From NCBI GenBank assembly GCA_019096065.1, contig JAGUCH010000002.1:5778501-5842500 (forward strand): a DNA stretch of 64,000 nucleotides, in the 5' to 3' direction. The notes under the pieces are model-generated. The model ran no database searches and was not told the DNA's origin. It worked only from the letters and a program-made list of their open reading frames with translations. Positions 38,901 through 49,400 of this stretch are shown piece after piece; the stretch's first letter is position 1; each line of letters opens with the position of its first letter. A program made the position numbers and the translations under genes. This DNA comes from Paracyclopina nana. Its lineage: Eukaryota; Arthropoda; Copepoda; Cyclopoida; Cyclopettidae.

Positions 38901-41900
38901 GCCTGTAGTGTTTGCCACTTTCGATTCAACTCAAACAAAATCAATTATCGCAAGGGTCTAATAAGGCGATAATTCCTGCATTTGGAGGCGTCCTTCATCT
39001 GTGGTAGAACGGAGCAGCAATATTTGGTATTTTTGATGGCATAACCTGTGTAAGAGTGGGAGGTGCTCAATGTCAAGAAGCTCTTGTTATGTAGTAGCTT
39101 GTAGGATACGTATGTGAGGGAAGTGTCAGCCTGAATGGTTTTTATTGATTCAGGAGTAGAAATAGCTCCCCCTCAGGGTAGATCTCTCTCAAGTTTCCAA
39201 GGTTAATGCAGCATCATAAGGTCACACCAATATCGATGCGCCATCTATTGCCAGTTTCCAAACAAAGGTTTTATTGATTGAAGTATCACATAAAACAACA
39301 TTTGAAAGGTTGCTAGCATAATTGATGAATGGCAGCCCTTAGAAAGCTGCTGTTCTACCTTCATAGGGAGGAGGTATAAAAAATGGGAATAGGTTTTCTC
39401 TTGCCCATATAGCCTTGGTTGAATGGGTGCTCCAAGCTTTCACTCAAATATTGGGTCTGATTTTCAATAATAGACTGGGTTGTTGAAAGGAAATTCAATA
39501 GCTAGGTGTCAACTTATGCTCCAAAAGAAGTCTTAGTATACCCAAAAAAGCATAACAGCTCTTTCTCTGTGTATTGACTTAGAACAAACATGAATATAGC
39601 TTAAAATGTAAACAGACTTGACGACTTCTAATTTGATACACACTGACATTGCTGGGTGTGTGCACGTTTATGTTATAGGGCAGCTCCTCCTCGGAAATGA
39701 GCTCAATTATTTAGCTCACCTATACGCTATTTTTATCTAATTGCAAGAAAAATTGAGATATCCCTCCAACTAGCTATCCCGCCACGTGTGATCAAACGAT
39801 GATGGTCAAAAGTTTGTGACACACCTGTGAATGATGACACAGTTTGGGACACACTTGTAAAATAATCATTTTATGCCTAAACTTTCTTGGCACTGTCCTT
39901 TCTCTTGGCTAGCTGTCCACTGGAAAAATTGTGGGCCAAGGTTGACTGCATGGCTGTATTATAAAAAAGGGCAAAAAGAGAAATGTTGAAAAAGAAAGGA
40001 AGTGCTCTATAGTAGCCATTAAATGACACATACACACAGTGTATACAGTTCACATAAAAAAGGAGGGCCTCCATGTCTGTTATTGAAGATATAGTAGTGT
40101 GTGTGTGTTCATGGTGCTAGTATGGCTTCATAAAGAATGAGACTGACTGTGTAGTATGTGGATGTTGTCAGCCGCCACATTCCCATTGGTATGTTAATGT
40201 GATGAATACACTTTGAACAGAACATTAATTGGTCCAGATCTTCACCAGCTTATTATTCACGGATCTCAATACAAATGTCAGCCTGAGTGAAGGGTTTGAA
40301 CTGTATTGCTGCTCGCCTAACTTGGCAGATCAGTTTAAGCCATTCCTCTCTACGTTGCACTACTTGGCTAAAGTGTTTTGACCGACCCATTGCAGAACTA
40401 CATGGCAAGCTCTCATGCCCGCTTTCATAGAAGGGGAATCAATTTCCTAATACCACGTGACATTTGTTGTCAATGTCTTCTTGGGCAGCAAATCTGTGAC
40501 ATGCTATACATGTACATCTAGGGGTGTGAGAGGTTACACCCCTCCTCTTGCTCCTCAATGAGATTCTCTTTTTTCCCATCAGATCAAAAGGGAATTGAAT
40601 AAAACTGATGAAACAATAGGAAAGAGAGGACATCAGTTCCAATTAGTTCAGCACTCAGTCGACTTCCGCTTGGCAAGTCCAACTGGAAGTAGAAAAGTAG
40701 GATCAATTGCTTTCCAGTAGCAAGACCTACCAGCCTTTCATGGTGCCAAACTGGCAAACAAGAAGAATTGTTGTACCACACAGTAGGTGGACTTACTTTT
40801 TTAAAGTAGTATGTGACCTAGAAAAGGATTGCCACTAGTACGTTTGACATATCACTCAGTCAGCTTGCTTTGGGGAGGAAAAGTCTTTGACAAGATGATT
40901 GGATGGATTCCCCATCAGGAAAGGGGTGAAAATCCTATGTTTTTTCCTCCTTCATCAATTATGCCAGCCGTTGCTGAGCAATTCTTTTGGCAGTTGATGA
41001 TAACCGATCCAATGGAGCGTTATTGCTGGTTCAAAGCTATTTCGGCCTTTTGGCAGCAAATATTGTTAACTCTCATGAAGGTTTGGGCTACAATCAAAGG
41101 CACAGACGGAGGAGTCTTGACACCTTCCTTTGTCTGTGTCACATTTCGGATTTTTGGCAAACTTTTCATTGTCCCCTGGAGGGAGAATAGAAAGTAGCAA
41201 AGGGGCCTGTTTTGATCAGCCTCCTCTCCAGCTTACTAGGCTGGCTGCAATGATTTTGTGACTTTTCTAATTTTCCTAGGAATCCAGGAGGTCCAATGGA
41301 AGATTGCTAGAGCAAACATTGATTTATCCTCTTAGAACCAACAATAGCAGTAAAAAGACAGAATAAACAACTTTCCTCATTTACAAAAGCCAAGCGTGCT
41401 CAAATATCAGCAAAAATGTAATCTCAGCTGGGAAGTGATTTGCAGCAAAGGTGCCTTTTTCAAAAGAATGTCAGGGGAGAGATGGATGATACGAGTGTGT
41501 ATATCTTTGATTTTTTGTCTCAAACAGCTCACGTGGAGGAAGAGCAAAAAAGTTCTTGCAGTTTTCGTGGTCAGATGTGTATGGAGCAGCGTGCACGGGC
41601 TTGGTAAACCTACAGGGAATTTGAGCTGTGGGCTTCACCTCCATAATCTGAGTGGGCCTGGTTTTGAAAAAAAATCCTGATCTGATAGATTTTACTATTC
41701 TTTTTGTGAGGGGCCTTAAAAATGCTGGTGCCACGTGGTAAAGGAAAGTTTTTCTGCCCTTATCAAGCAATCAAATTCTCATCCTTTCGTTCGCAAGGAC
41801 ATTTGCTTGCCCTTTCAAGGAACGCATCCAACTAACAGCTTTGCGTAACAGTGAACTACTGTCTCGTGCTGCAGCAAGCAATCAGTGCACGTGGAGACAA

Positions 41901-42980
41901 ATTAATGCAATTAATTATGGACAAAAGGTTATGATGACTTTGATGTGTGTATGGGATTCCCACGAGAGGCTCATTTGTGAGCTAAGTGGAGGTGATTTTC
42001 TATAGTATTGCTACGTTGTAGTATAATGAGTGCGTAACTACAGGAGAAGGAAGTCTTAAATGAAATGTGTGAGCAGAAGCAATTATTGGGATGCAGAAAA
42101 CCCCACGATCAGTAAAGGCCATTAGAGCTCGACCTGGCCAAATGGAATGCTCATGAACCTAATCATATTCCCACAATAGGAAAGAGAGCCTCGGCTCACG
42201 AGATTTGAGTGTGAGCAAATATACAGGATGTGAGCAAACAATCATCAGCTGACAGATAATGATGACAGATGGCGCCAAGAAGTGAATATGGCAGAAGGCA
42301 TGATCCGAAATCAAGAGCTGAGGCTGCACCGTGGAACAACAGAGGAAAAATGCATTCAAACAGCCCCGAGCCAGCTAAATATATAACCAGGAGCAGTAGC
42401 AGCTCTACCAAAATAGTTTGTGCGCGAGCCGAGTAGTTCCAAGGAAAGTCATGCCATTTTTGGCCCCCTAGCTTGCATCTGGTACAGCAGGAAGCCTTCA
42501 ACTTCCTCCCCAGCTGACTTGAAGCCTAGCCTGCAGAAGACCGCAGCTAATGGTTATAGAGCATTTGACATGTGCTAGTATCATGTCAGGTCCGCGCGCA
42601 GCAAGTAGTTAAGTTGGTCCTACCTGAAAGAATAGGCAGAAGCCGACCCACTGGTAGTACTTGACGTGCTTCTTGTCCCGGTCATCCCTGGTCTTGTCGA
42701 CGCCAGGATGCGGCACGTCGATGCCCACGCGCTTCCAGTGGGCCGAGCTGAGCGTATAGGTGGGGTGGATCCAGCAGTAGGTGTTGAGCACATCCTTCGG
42801 GATGTCCTTCGTGTGGACGCACATGATGGGCGAGCCGATATACTGTCTCGTCGTCACTATGAAGGTGAAGGCCAGCAAGGCCATCACCGTCACCCGGTAG
42901 TGCAGCCTGAACACAGAGCCATCCGTGTGGTACCGGCTCACCTTCACCAGGCTCTTCAGCCCCAGGAACAAGTGGAGCAT
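8914..42980 (-). CDS. Innexin, shaking-B-like, complete
   Basis: Four exons in transcript order: 42624-42980, 13810-14029, 9068-9490, 8914-9005. They sum to 1092 nt, 363 aa, the normal innexin length. Landmarks: first membrane segment then GSPIMC and NTYCWI (paired extracellular-loop-1 cysteines); the family signature YYQWV running into FFQ, which joins across the 28.6-kb intron to [12 protein letters not shown]; extracellular loop 2 with [13 protein letters not shown] and [14 protein letters not shown]; fourth membrane segment [11 protein letters not shown]; then [10 protein letters not shown] and the terminal [12 protein letters not shown]. The ending HELARKLGH resembles shaking-B more than other innexins, a judgement from memory. 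Protein forms gap-junction hemichannels, six or eight subunits, in the plasma membrane. The ATG at 42980 was chosen because [11 protein letters not shown] fits innexin N-termini; an upstream GTG frame is ignored. An acceptor-like AG just upstream suggests a 5' non-coding exon further right. Introns are 28.6 kb, 4.3 kb and 62 bp. Confidence 0.93.
9491..13809. other. Innexin intron 2 (4.3 kb)
   Basis: No gene recognised. It contains a (CA)n run at about 9766-9781 and a perfect cAMP-response-type palindrome TGACGTCA at 10958-10965. A purine-rich GGA run (13425-13441) lies within this intron too. Open frames are short and overlap on both strands. Confidence 0.5.
10958..10965. promoter_or_regulatory. 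CRE-type palindrome TGACGTCA
   Basis: Perfect 8-bp CREB/ATF consensus inside innexin intron 2. A single 8-mer in 64 kb is expected about once by chance, so function is only possible. Confidence 0.2.
14030..16413. other. Innexin intron 1, part right of exon 2 and before the transposon
   Basis: No gene or strong repeat recognised. A 531-nt open frame on the minus strand (15680-16210) has no recognisable motif and no support from splice or polyadenylation signals. The last two bases, TC at 16412-16413, form the left copy of a possible 2-bp target duplication of the adjoining transposon. Confidence 0.45.
16414..16428 (+). repeat. Left terminal inverted repeat
   Basis: CCCAACCAGACAAAC, perfectly inverted at 26954-26968. 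Similarity does not clearly continue inward beyond 15 bp. Confidence 0.75.
17137..18460. repeat. 164-bp tandem satellite, eight units plus a stub
   Basis: The landmark TCCAATCGAGAC recurs at exactly 164-bp spacing from 17137 to 18449: eight full units followed by a 12-bp stub. Units fall into two sequence types, one with CTCAAAAGCGAAT and AGATGG, the other with CTCAAGAATGAAT and AGGTGG, in the order A A A A B A B B (the third A has a TTC variant). The mixing of types points to unequal crossing-over or conversion within the array. The array begins about 720 bp from the left end of the transposon. A 67-codon open frame repeats in each unit but 164 is not a multiple of three, so it cannot run through and is not a gene. 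Confidence 0.95.
18555..18560 (-). terminator. Polyadenylation signal of the minus-strand transposon gene
   Basis: TTTATT on the + strand, AATAAA on the gene strand, about 90 bp past the stop codon at 18650. Confidence 0.55.
18650..21545 (-). CDS. Transposon-encoded protein of unknown function, 8 exons
   Basis: Exons in transcript order: 21212-21545, 20877-21151, 20338-20817, 19940-20283, 19610-19883, 19273-19551, 18777-19211, 18650-18721. They total 2493 nt, 830 aa, with every junction in phase, so the gene is intact. I do not recognise the family. Visible parts: an N-terminal globular region ([20 protein letters not shown], then [14 protein letters not shown]); a basic patch with a Lys/Arg-rich stretch ([11 protein letters not shown]); an acidic Ser/Asp tract; a helical, possibly coiled region over exons 3-4; a conserved-looking core ([18 protein letters not shown], then [19 protein letters not shown]) faintly recalling DUF4806; and a charged, disordered C-terminus with several SDD/EDE runs and [12 protein letters not shown]. 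The charged, basic make-up suits a nuclear DNA-binding protein, perhaps the partner of the transposase that binds the tandem repeats; this is inference. The start is uncertain because exon 1 overlaps the start of the divergent transposase gene. Confidence 0.72.
21430..24116 (+). CDS. EnSpm/CACTA-like (CMC) transposase
   Basis: Exons: about 21430-21657, 21717-21890, 21944-22608, 22666-23151, 23204-23678, 23742-24116. The last five sum to 2175 nt (724 aa), all in phase. The opening exon is open only from a TAA at 21427-21429 and has no in-frame ATG; the first in-frame ATG is at 21810, so the start is unresolved. Motifs typical of the superfamily occur in order: [12 protein letters not shown]; a zinc-binding-like cluster [26 protein letters not shown], where most relatives have Asp before the MH; and [16 protein letters not shown], carrying the expected catalytic Glu. 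The Glu in place of Asp before MH may weaken or change catalysis. It would cut and join the element ends in the nucleus. Introns are short (53-63 bp). Superfamily assignment is from motif memory; an alternative is a related DDE group not yet separated from CMC. Confidence 0.72.
24124..24129 (+). terminator. Polyadenylation signal of the transposase gene
   Basis: AATAAA starting 8 bp after the stop at 24116. Confidence 0.6.
24353..24601 (+). CDS. Small coiled-coil protein in transposon, with GC-AG intron
   Basis: Two exons, 24353-24444 and 24502-24601, give a 63-aa protein that begins [19 protein letters not shown] and ends in a lysine run. It is almost wholly helical with leucines spaced for a coiled coil ([33 protein letters not shown]). 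The join needs a GC donor (CAG/GCAAGT) with a normal AG acceptor; the nearby GT donor puts a stop straight after the join. An AATAAA follows at 24612-24617. It sits between the transposase and a second small gene, so it may help assemble or regulate the transposition complex. No family is recognised and its reality rests on frame, splice and polyadenylation signals only. Confidence 0.5.
24612..24617 (+). terminator. Polyadenylation signal of small coiled-coil gene
   Basis: AATAAA 11 bp after the stop; another AATAAA overlaps the stop codon itself. Confidence 0.45.
24848..25162 (+). CDS. Small basic protein in transposon, unknown function
   Basis: Open frame of 104 codons from the ATG at 24848 to TAA at 25160-25162, followed by AATAAA at 25194-25199. 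The frame stays open upstream to about 24632 without an ATG, through a Cys-rich stretch ([11 protein letters not shown]), so an earlier exon may exist. The protein is lysine-rich in the middle ([18 protein letters not shown]) and ends acidic (YVSESDEEN), like many nuclear accessory proteins. No family recognised. It ends 63 bp before the 171-bp tandem array. Confidence 0.45.
   Translation: MEKRDESHILKTQHLVRKLNELAGNPNSRIGNAQMSLTKKFIKIAEAVPTKFIQPKELPEANQKPLFSKQENNCYYNPIQNPVRSKYEKKKIAIEYVSESDEEN
25225..26343. repeat. 171-bp tandem satellite, six units plus a partial
   Basis: GCAGACTGTGTAAATGGC recurs every 171 bp at 25225, 25396, 25567 and on to 26251; the last unit breaks off at 26343 after 93 bp. 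Units differ at only a few sites (for example AGGCCGGTCAG, AGGCCAGTCAG, AGGCCGGTAAG, AGGCCGATCAG). Each contains the palindrome CCACGTGG and a near-palindrome GAATGCTAGCATGCATTC. Unit length is close to nucleosome spacing. The array ends about 625 bp from the right end of the transposon, mirroring the 164-bp array on the left, but the two unit sequences look unrelated. Confidence 0.95.
26954..26968 (-). repeat. Right terminal inverted repeat
   Basis: GTTTGTCTGGTTGGG, the exact reverse complement of 16414-16428, followed by TC. Confidence 0.75.
26969..28199. other. Innexin intron 1 between transposon and MITE
   Basis: No gene recognised. Rich in GGCC and AAGGCC words; the palindrome GGCCTTCAAGGCC occurs whole at 27337-27349, with close copies at 27457-27467 and 27598-27609. 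Confidence 0.5.
28200..28417. mobile_element. MITE-like element, about 218 bp
   Basis: Bounded by inverted repeats GGGCCTGTTCACCTGC (from 28200) and, read on the other strand from 28417, GGCCCTGTTCACCTGC, continuing inward as TTATTAT and ATTATTAT. ATA flanks both ends, possibly a target duplication. No coding capacity. The size, inverted ends and AT-rich middle are typical of a non-autonomous DNA element. Confidence 0.7.
28418..31679. other. Innexin intron 1, no gene recognised
   Basis: Only short, motif-free open frames on either strand. A small CAG run at 29183-29200 and a GC-rich patch around 30775-30800 are the only local features noticed. Confidence 0.45.
31680..32072. mobile_element. 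MITE-like element, about 393 bp, TA-flanked
   Basis: Left end GGGCGATCCCATATTCCA and right end, reverse complemented, GGGCGTTCCCATATTGGCC are inverted repeats. Both ends are flanked by TA (31678-31679 and 32073-32074), the target duplication used by Tc1/mariner-type elements. The interior repeats short words such as AACTTAACTT and GTTAAGTTCAG on both strands and has no open frame. Probably a mariner-mobilised non-autonomous element. Confidence 0.78.
35632..35662. promoter_or_regulatory. Pair of TGACGTCA palindromes 15 bp apart
   Basis: Perfect CREB/ATF consensus sites at 35632-35639 and 35655-35662, inside innexin intron 1. Two perfect copies this close are unlikely by chance, so an enhancer or alternative promoter is plausible but unproven. 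Confidence 0.35.
37440..37497. repeat. Inverted repeat, 14-bp arms
   Basis: GCCTCCGAGGAAGC (37440-37453) and GCTTCCTCAGAGGC (37484-37497) pair at 13 of 14 positions with a 30-nt loop. GTTTAC occurs just before both arms in direct orientation. Could be a remnant of a small element. Confidence 0.45.
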
Positions 42981-43400
42981 CTTGGCACACTCTCGCGCGT
43001 TCTTCACCTATGGTAGGCTGGCTTTCCGGAATGTCGACAATGTAGTGGACGCGAGCTACCTATGTTTGGTTACATATCGTCGGCCGCCACTTATTACAGC
43101 AAAATTGCGAGTACGAGTCTCAAGACTGACTGCAGACGGCCTCCACTGCCAAAAGAGGAGCCTCTGAAAGCGGGAGAGAAAGGAGCAGAGAAGCCGGCCC
43201 GTAATCGAGGACACCATCGACGACGACGACGAACCGCGACGACTTAGCGAGGGCCTCCAAAAACGACGTCGTCGTCGACGACGACGAAACGACAACGGCC
43301 TCTACGAGGACTCGAGGCTGCTGCTGCTACTACGACTGCTTTTGCACGAGGCTTTGGCTACTGCCAGACCTAGCTAGATATATATAAATGTGTGTGTGTG
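42981..43400 (-). promoter_or_regulatory. CpG-rich upstream region of the innexin
   Basis: Just upstream (to the right) of the innexin ATG lies a region with repeated GAC/GTC triplets (43218-43290), including the 20-bp perfect palindrome CGTCGTCGTCGACGACGACG at 43267-43286. CpG density is far above the surroundings. Likely 5' UTR exon and/or promoter, by position; a TATATATA run at 43379-43387 lies about 400 bp upstream of the ATG. Confidence 0.35.
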
Positions 43401-46400
43401 TATGGAGGCAGCAAGCACACTGAGGACATCATGCATGACACCACACACTTTCACTATCTTTTTTGTAGCTTACTTTTATGGCACTACATTTACTCATAAT
43501 CTGATACTTTGTCCAGGGGCATGAGCGTTTTACCCTGTGGAGCCCCCGCAGTACTCAGAGCGCCAAAAAAGCCTAGTGCAGAAACGACGACCTCGAGACT
43601 TGACATATCTTACTATAGTGCTTCGCGCGAGTAGTCGAAAAAATGCGCGCGGAGCTGCCTACATATCGCTTTTGACTCGCATTGCCACCGCTAGACGTCG
43701 CTAGTGTGCGATAACCTCCTCCTGTAATATTGGGATTTGGCAAGTTTTCCCCCCTAAATCGGCTAAAATGGGACAACAAATTCATGGATTCAAATTTGGC
43801 TGAGAGCCCTGAGTAGTAGCACAATGCAAAAATGGCCTCATTTTCCTAGGCATTAGGGGAGAAAATGATTTTTTTCTTGGCGAGCCTACAATAAGACCAA
43901 GATAAAATAACATCATAACTGGAGAGAGAGAGCATAAATGGCACCTGCTACCACCTTAGCTTGCTTCTGAATACAGCACAGCAACTTCATTATTTCTGAC
44001 TGCTTTTTGATTCTGCTACGGCAAAACCAACAACATAGATTTTGGGCAATCGTCTTGTGGCTTGTCATCTTTTCGATGCTAATGAGAAAGCCATCATCAT
44101 CGGAGGAAATGCAAAAAGTTAACAAGCATCTGTTTTGGTCAGTCGATGTATTTAGCAACACTAATTGATGAAGATTTGTGAGTTTCACTCGTTTACTATT
44201 AGTTTTGCATATCCTTACGTAGTGTTCACATTTCCCTTAATAACTGATAGCTGGGTGCTTTTTAAGCCTTGAGATGTCTTTTGTTTTTTGGCGTGATGTT
44301 TTTGTTGTACAAGTATGCAAATGGTATTTTGTCCTTTTCATGGCTATGCAGAATAATGTTCGAAATGAGCTTGCCTGAGATGAAAGATATGTATTATGTG
44401 GATAATTTCCGCTCGGATGCATTAAGAAAGTAGGTGTCACTACAGTTTTCTACTTGCACAACTTTCTGCATGAAAAATTCCTCATTTAGCTTTTTTGCCA
44501 GCAAAACAATGATGTCATCTCTTTTCAGAGCTGACAATAGTTTACTGCTTTTTTGAGGAAGAAAGAGAGAGAGAGAGGGATATGCTTTTGTCACCAAAAC
44601 GAGGATTTTCTTGACGTGATCCATTTCCTGTCATCATCATGTCCCTGTGTAGTAAAAAAAACAGTCATGAAACCCAATAGCCGATTGTGAAAAGTTGATT
44701 CAATTAAGGAGCTATGCAGAATATCCAGCTCAAAACAAGACAAGTATCTGTGCACTTCTTGTTTTCCTCAATAGGCTACCAGTATAGTCGCGCGGCGAGT
44801 CATGCATGCTCCCACACTGGGGAAAGCTTCGCTACCAAAACTCCATCTTGGATTGGATCGCAGGCTTTTCTTAAACAAAAAGTCTTGAGTTTGCACCAGT
44901 GAGACATTGGAAACGAAAATTTTCGAAAATCCTCAGCCATACCCAAGATCTTTGCGCGAATTGTACGCAAGGTCTAGAAAGCTCATTGTTGTGACACGAT
45001 GTTTTTGTCCGTTGTGCTCATGCCTACGGCAAGTGAGTCTCTCTATTCAGAGGACCAACTGAGATTGGAATTGCCAATTAGTAAGTTTCTGCACTCACGT
45101 AGAGGAAAGAAGAGGAGGTTGGTCTAAATGGGGTTTGGTCATGTGTTCTCTCCTTTTTCTTCCCTTCTTTTGCTGATCTAAGTCAAAAGTGTGACTGACC
45201 CTGGTTGACCCCTCTTCAATGATTATTGGCCAAAAACATAATTACTGCTCAAAGAAAAAGTGGCAAAAAAGGGAGACAGCATTAATTACAAACACACACA
45301 CACAAGCTAGCTTTAGAAGGACTCTTGTCATGGCAAAAAATGTTACTCCTCAAAAAGTTGGGCCTTAAGTCTAGCTGGTGAGTTCCCGTGAAGTTTGCTG
45401 TGTTTTTAAGCAGCTGTGACATGATTTGACGATATTTCATAGCAACTCTACAATTAAGCTCACCTTTTCTTCGCAAATGCTAGGCGTCGTTTTGAAGCAT
45501 GTAATTTGCTACTAGACACATTTTCACTTTTGCTCAGAAACTACTCTTTGCATTTGCTGATCAGAATTGAGGCTTTTCTAAAAGTCAGGGCATTCTGCTT
45601 ATGTTTATTTCCGAATGGGTAAACGTAAATGCCTCAAGTGATGTATGAATGCGGGGAAAAAGTCACTCAATCTAAAAGGAATTCATTCCAAATGGGCTTT
45701 TTGGCGCGGCGGGTGATTGATACAAAAGCCATTTACCACCCAATCATTTCTGTGACATTCATGCACTCAACTTTTTTACCATATTTTACATGGCACTCAC
45801 AATCGAACGTACTCTCTTTACCCGTGGTTACACAATAGTGTAACCACTAATGCAATTGCCTTAGTGTAGAAGAAATCCGTAATTGACCTTGCTTTCCCTA
45901 ATCTAAAATATGGGTGAGCGCGACGGGAAATGACTCACGCAACTTCACCACCATACTTTTCTATCATTGCATTGTCAGTGTTTGACGACTATTTATAGCA
46001 GCCCAGGTATAGTGACAGTCACTACTTGATGCACTTTTGGAAAGTTTTGGTGCAAGAATACTGCTGTTGCTGCATTTTCGTGACTCCAATTCGTGAGTGA
46101 ACTTCGCAGAGCTGAGCTTCATCAAAAAGTGGCGAAAGTGCATGTACGAGCCGCCAACTGATAAGCTTGCAAAGTAGCTTTTTACGATTTGTCCAGAAAT
46201 GTCGTGGTTATGTTTCGATCCGCTGTGTAGAAGTACATGATACTATTTCAGACACGCAATTTTAAAGAATGAGAATTGTAGTATCAGGATCAGATCATGG
46301 GACACGAAATGCTCGTAATGCCAGAAATTGCTACCAGCGCGCGCCTATTTCTCCTTTTACAAGACATAAAAACTTGCTTTTCAATTTGCTATCCAGAATA

Positions 46401-49400
46401 CACTATAAGACTCGAAAAAAGCCGACATAAACCCAGCTCAAATTAACATTTGACAAGACTAGACAACTCACGCTGTACCTTATATGGCTCATTTTTACCT
46501 CATTATAAGAAGGAAAATTATGCCAATTTATACGCAAATAGCGTAGTGCAACATTAATTGCTCTGAAAAAGCTAGCGCATATAAAGCCATAAAAAGCTCG
46601 ATCGGTCCCCTGCAATGCCAACTCCATCAAGTGACCTAAAAACGTATCGTCTAATATTTTTCGCAGGGTGGCAACTACGCAAGTACGAGGTAGGGAGGAA
46701 ACTTTTTCCGCGAAACCATATGGGGTCACCAGTGAACGTGGCACGTTTAGCACTATACTTTATAATTGGCTGAATTCATATCAATTCCATTTAATCTACG
46801 ATAACGTACTATATGCGAAGGTATATGCATAAATGCTAAAAGTGTGTCAACATCGGTTCTCAATAAAGTTTGCAGGTTTGAAATGAGTTAAAATGAAGGG
46901 CTAAGCCACGGTGAAAGCCAATAAATCTGGTCGATGATGAAATTCTGACCCAGATTCCCAGGAGGGGAATTCCTCATGCAACTTTTTTATGCGCGGTCTG
47001 TTATATATACATGGTACGTATTTTTTGCTAAGCATTCAGCAATCCAGCTCTGGTGAGTATCCCCATTTCGTCGCTATAGGACACATTTGGAATGATTGGA
47101 GCCTAACTTGCTATATTGCATGCTATGAGCTGTTTTGGTGCATGTCGTACAGGGTGTATAAACTATAGAGCCTCATCTTTTGACGGCCGATTTGGGACCT
47201 TTGCAAGTGACATTTTTCTGGTATTTTTTCCTTCAACGCCTTGGAAAAGTACAATAAGCAGTCAAAAAATTTGTCATGCTGATACATAAGTGAAAATAAC
47301 TGTAAACTAACCAAATATCCATTATTGCCGTTTTTAGCGATCCCTCTAATCCATAAGAAGAGTAGATTCTCTTTGTGCACGGCGAACTTGGATGAATTTG
47401 AGATTTGCGGCTCCTTTTGACCTACAGCCAAGAGAAAAAATTATTATCTTAAAAGACTCTTATCATTTGCACCATGATAGTCGAAGAGTGCAGTGCCTTT
47501 GCTCGAAGTTACTTTTAAAGCTGGTTTATTTACAATTGCAGCAAATTATGCATTGATCAAGGCTGTGTGAAGGGAAAAAAGCCTCAGATAGAAAAGAAAA
47601 ATGATCTCGCCATCATTTTTCACTGGGATTGCAGACAAGCTACTAAAGCCTTGATAGTTCAATAGTTCTGGCTCTCAAGGCCACTTTGTGATTAAAAGTT
47701 GACCAAAATGTCTTAGCATGCCAGCCAACCTTTTTGTGGTGGTGGCTTTCACTGGGGAAGCAGCTACTTTCAAAATCAATTAATTAATCCTATAAAACAG
47801 GGATTATAAAGAATATAGAAGGCAGGGAGAATCTTTATTGAATACACTCTCAAGGGATACACAAGAGAGGCTGCTTTTGGTGGTATTGAATGAGAAAGTG
47901 AGAGAGAGTCTGAAAACTACGACGTCCTAAAGAAAAAACTACAACCCAGGAAGACCTTCAGAACCACCATGATACAATCTAGGAAACTGCAGCTTGGCAA
48001 ATACATGTTAGCTTGCAACAAAAGATGACTTTTTGTGCTTACATCCGAGTGCACTATTTTGCTCTTAGTTTTTTAGGGGAAATATAATGTTGTTTTATAG
48101 AATACATCCTCTCATCAGGATTGAAAAGAAAAGCTCCCTCTTTATAAAACACATTTGTACTTGCTGGCAGCCTTTTGAAATTTGCGAAATAAACTTTGTT
48201 AGAGAAAGCACTAGAAAGGTCACAAGTTTCTTCTCGTAGTGACATTCGCCCCTCTTTCTGATGGTGTCCCTTGGGACATTGTGTGTCAGATTCTTATTAC
48301 TTTCAATATGAAGGCTGATTCGGTTCTAATTCAACCGAAAATTAGATTGCCCAACTGGTACGATAAAGTATAGAGCTCTTCTTGTCTACTGTAGGTCCCC
48401 AGAGCTTTGAAAGCAACAACAACTTGTATGGGAAATGGGATTTTTGTGGGCGCTGGAGGCTCGCAGTGCTTGCAACTTTTCCGATTTGGCTGATCTACTA
48501 CTTCCAGGCCAATTCATTGTGGTTTTTGCATTTCACTTCCATAGAAGACTCAGTTTTTATGGCCCTAATTCACTATGGCGTGCAGCTACTATTTATAGTG
48601 CTTTATTGATTAAGCATGGAATTTTAAAGGTGATTGATTTTATTGCTACCACAGGGCCATAAAAACGAGCAAAAATGACAGTTCTGCAGTTGCTTTCCTT
48701 ATTTTTATGCTCGGTCATGTTCCTCCATATACACATTTTGACATGGCAATTTCTGCGGGGCGCAGATTTAGGCCTGATGATGATGATTCTGCAGCAACCA
48801 AAACCATGCCATACAGGAGTAAGACTTGACCTGCTTACTAAAAGCTTCTTTGACAATTTCCACAAAATAAGTTGAAAGCCACAACTTTTGGGCTACAATA
48901 TTTGCAACTAGGTCCTTCTAAAAAGGGACTCCTTTTAGGTCATTGCGGGACCCTGCCAATATTTTTTATAGCTCGATCCCCCTTAATTTTTTGAGATAAA
49001 GCACTTGAGGTTAAGATGGAGATTTTGGCGTTAGCAGTTTTTGGCACCATTGAAGCTCCCATCATCATCATCAAGTCGACGACATGTCCATAACCTGAGG
49101 CCATACTAAAGGCCAGCATACCACTCTTCAGCCTTGAGGCTTGGCCATACCTAAACTAGCTTGTCCAATCTTATCAAAGTAATGTGGGATGACAGGCAAA
49201 AACCTGTCTCTCCATTTGGTCAGTCATCATCACCGTCATCGTGGCGAAATGAGCTTTTTCTCAACCTTCCAGGAAAAATGTAATTAGGAAACTTTCGGAA
49301 AATCAATGCTACGTTTGCATATTTTGCAATAATATTGGCCTTGACTTTCCTCCATACTTGTCTGTGTTGAAAGGTTTCTCTATGACGGAATTTTCCCCTC

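Larger units (their letters stand above)
32073..42623. other. Innexin intron 1, right part, no gene recognised
   Basis: About 10.5 kb of intron without a recognisable gene. Open frames at 33438-33827 (129 codons) and 40829-41197 (122 codons) match no family I know. Contains paired CRE-type palindromes (35632-35662), a GCCTC hairpin (37440-37497) and a short CT/TA run near 35118-35138. Confidence 0.45.

Noticed and set aside
40829..41197. 122-codon plus-strand open frame
   Set aside because: No recognisable domain; lies in innexin intron 1 without splice support.
42981..43007. Innexin start nine codons further upstream at a GTG
   Set aside because: Animal genes start with ATG; the ATG at 42980 gives the usual innexin N-terminus.
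42666..43016. 116-codon plus-strand open frame
   Set aside because: Antisense shadow of innexin exon 1.
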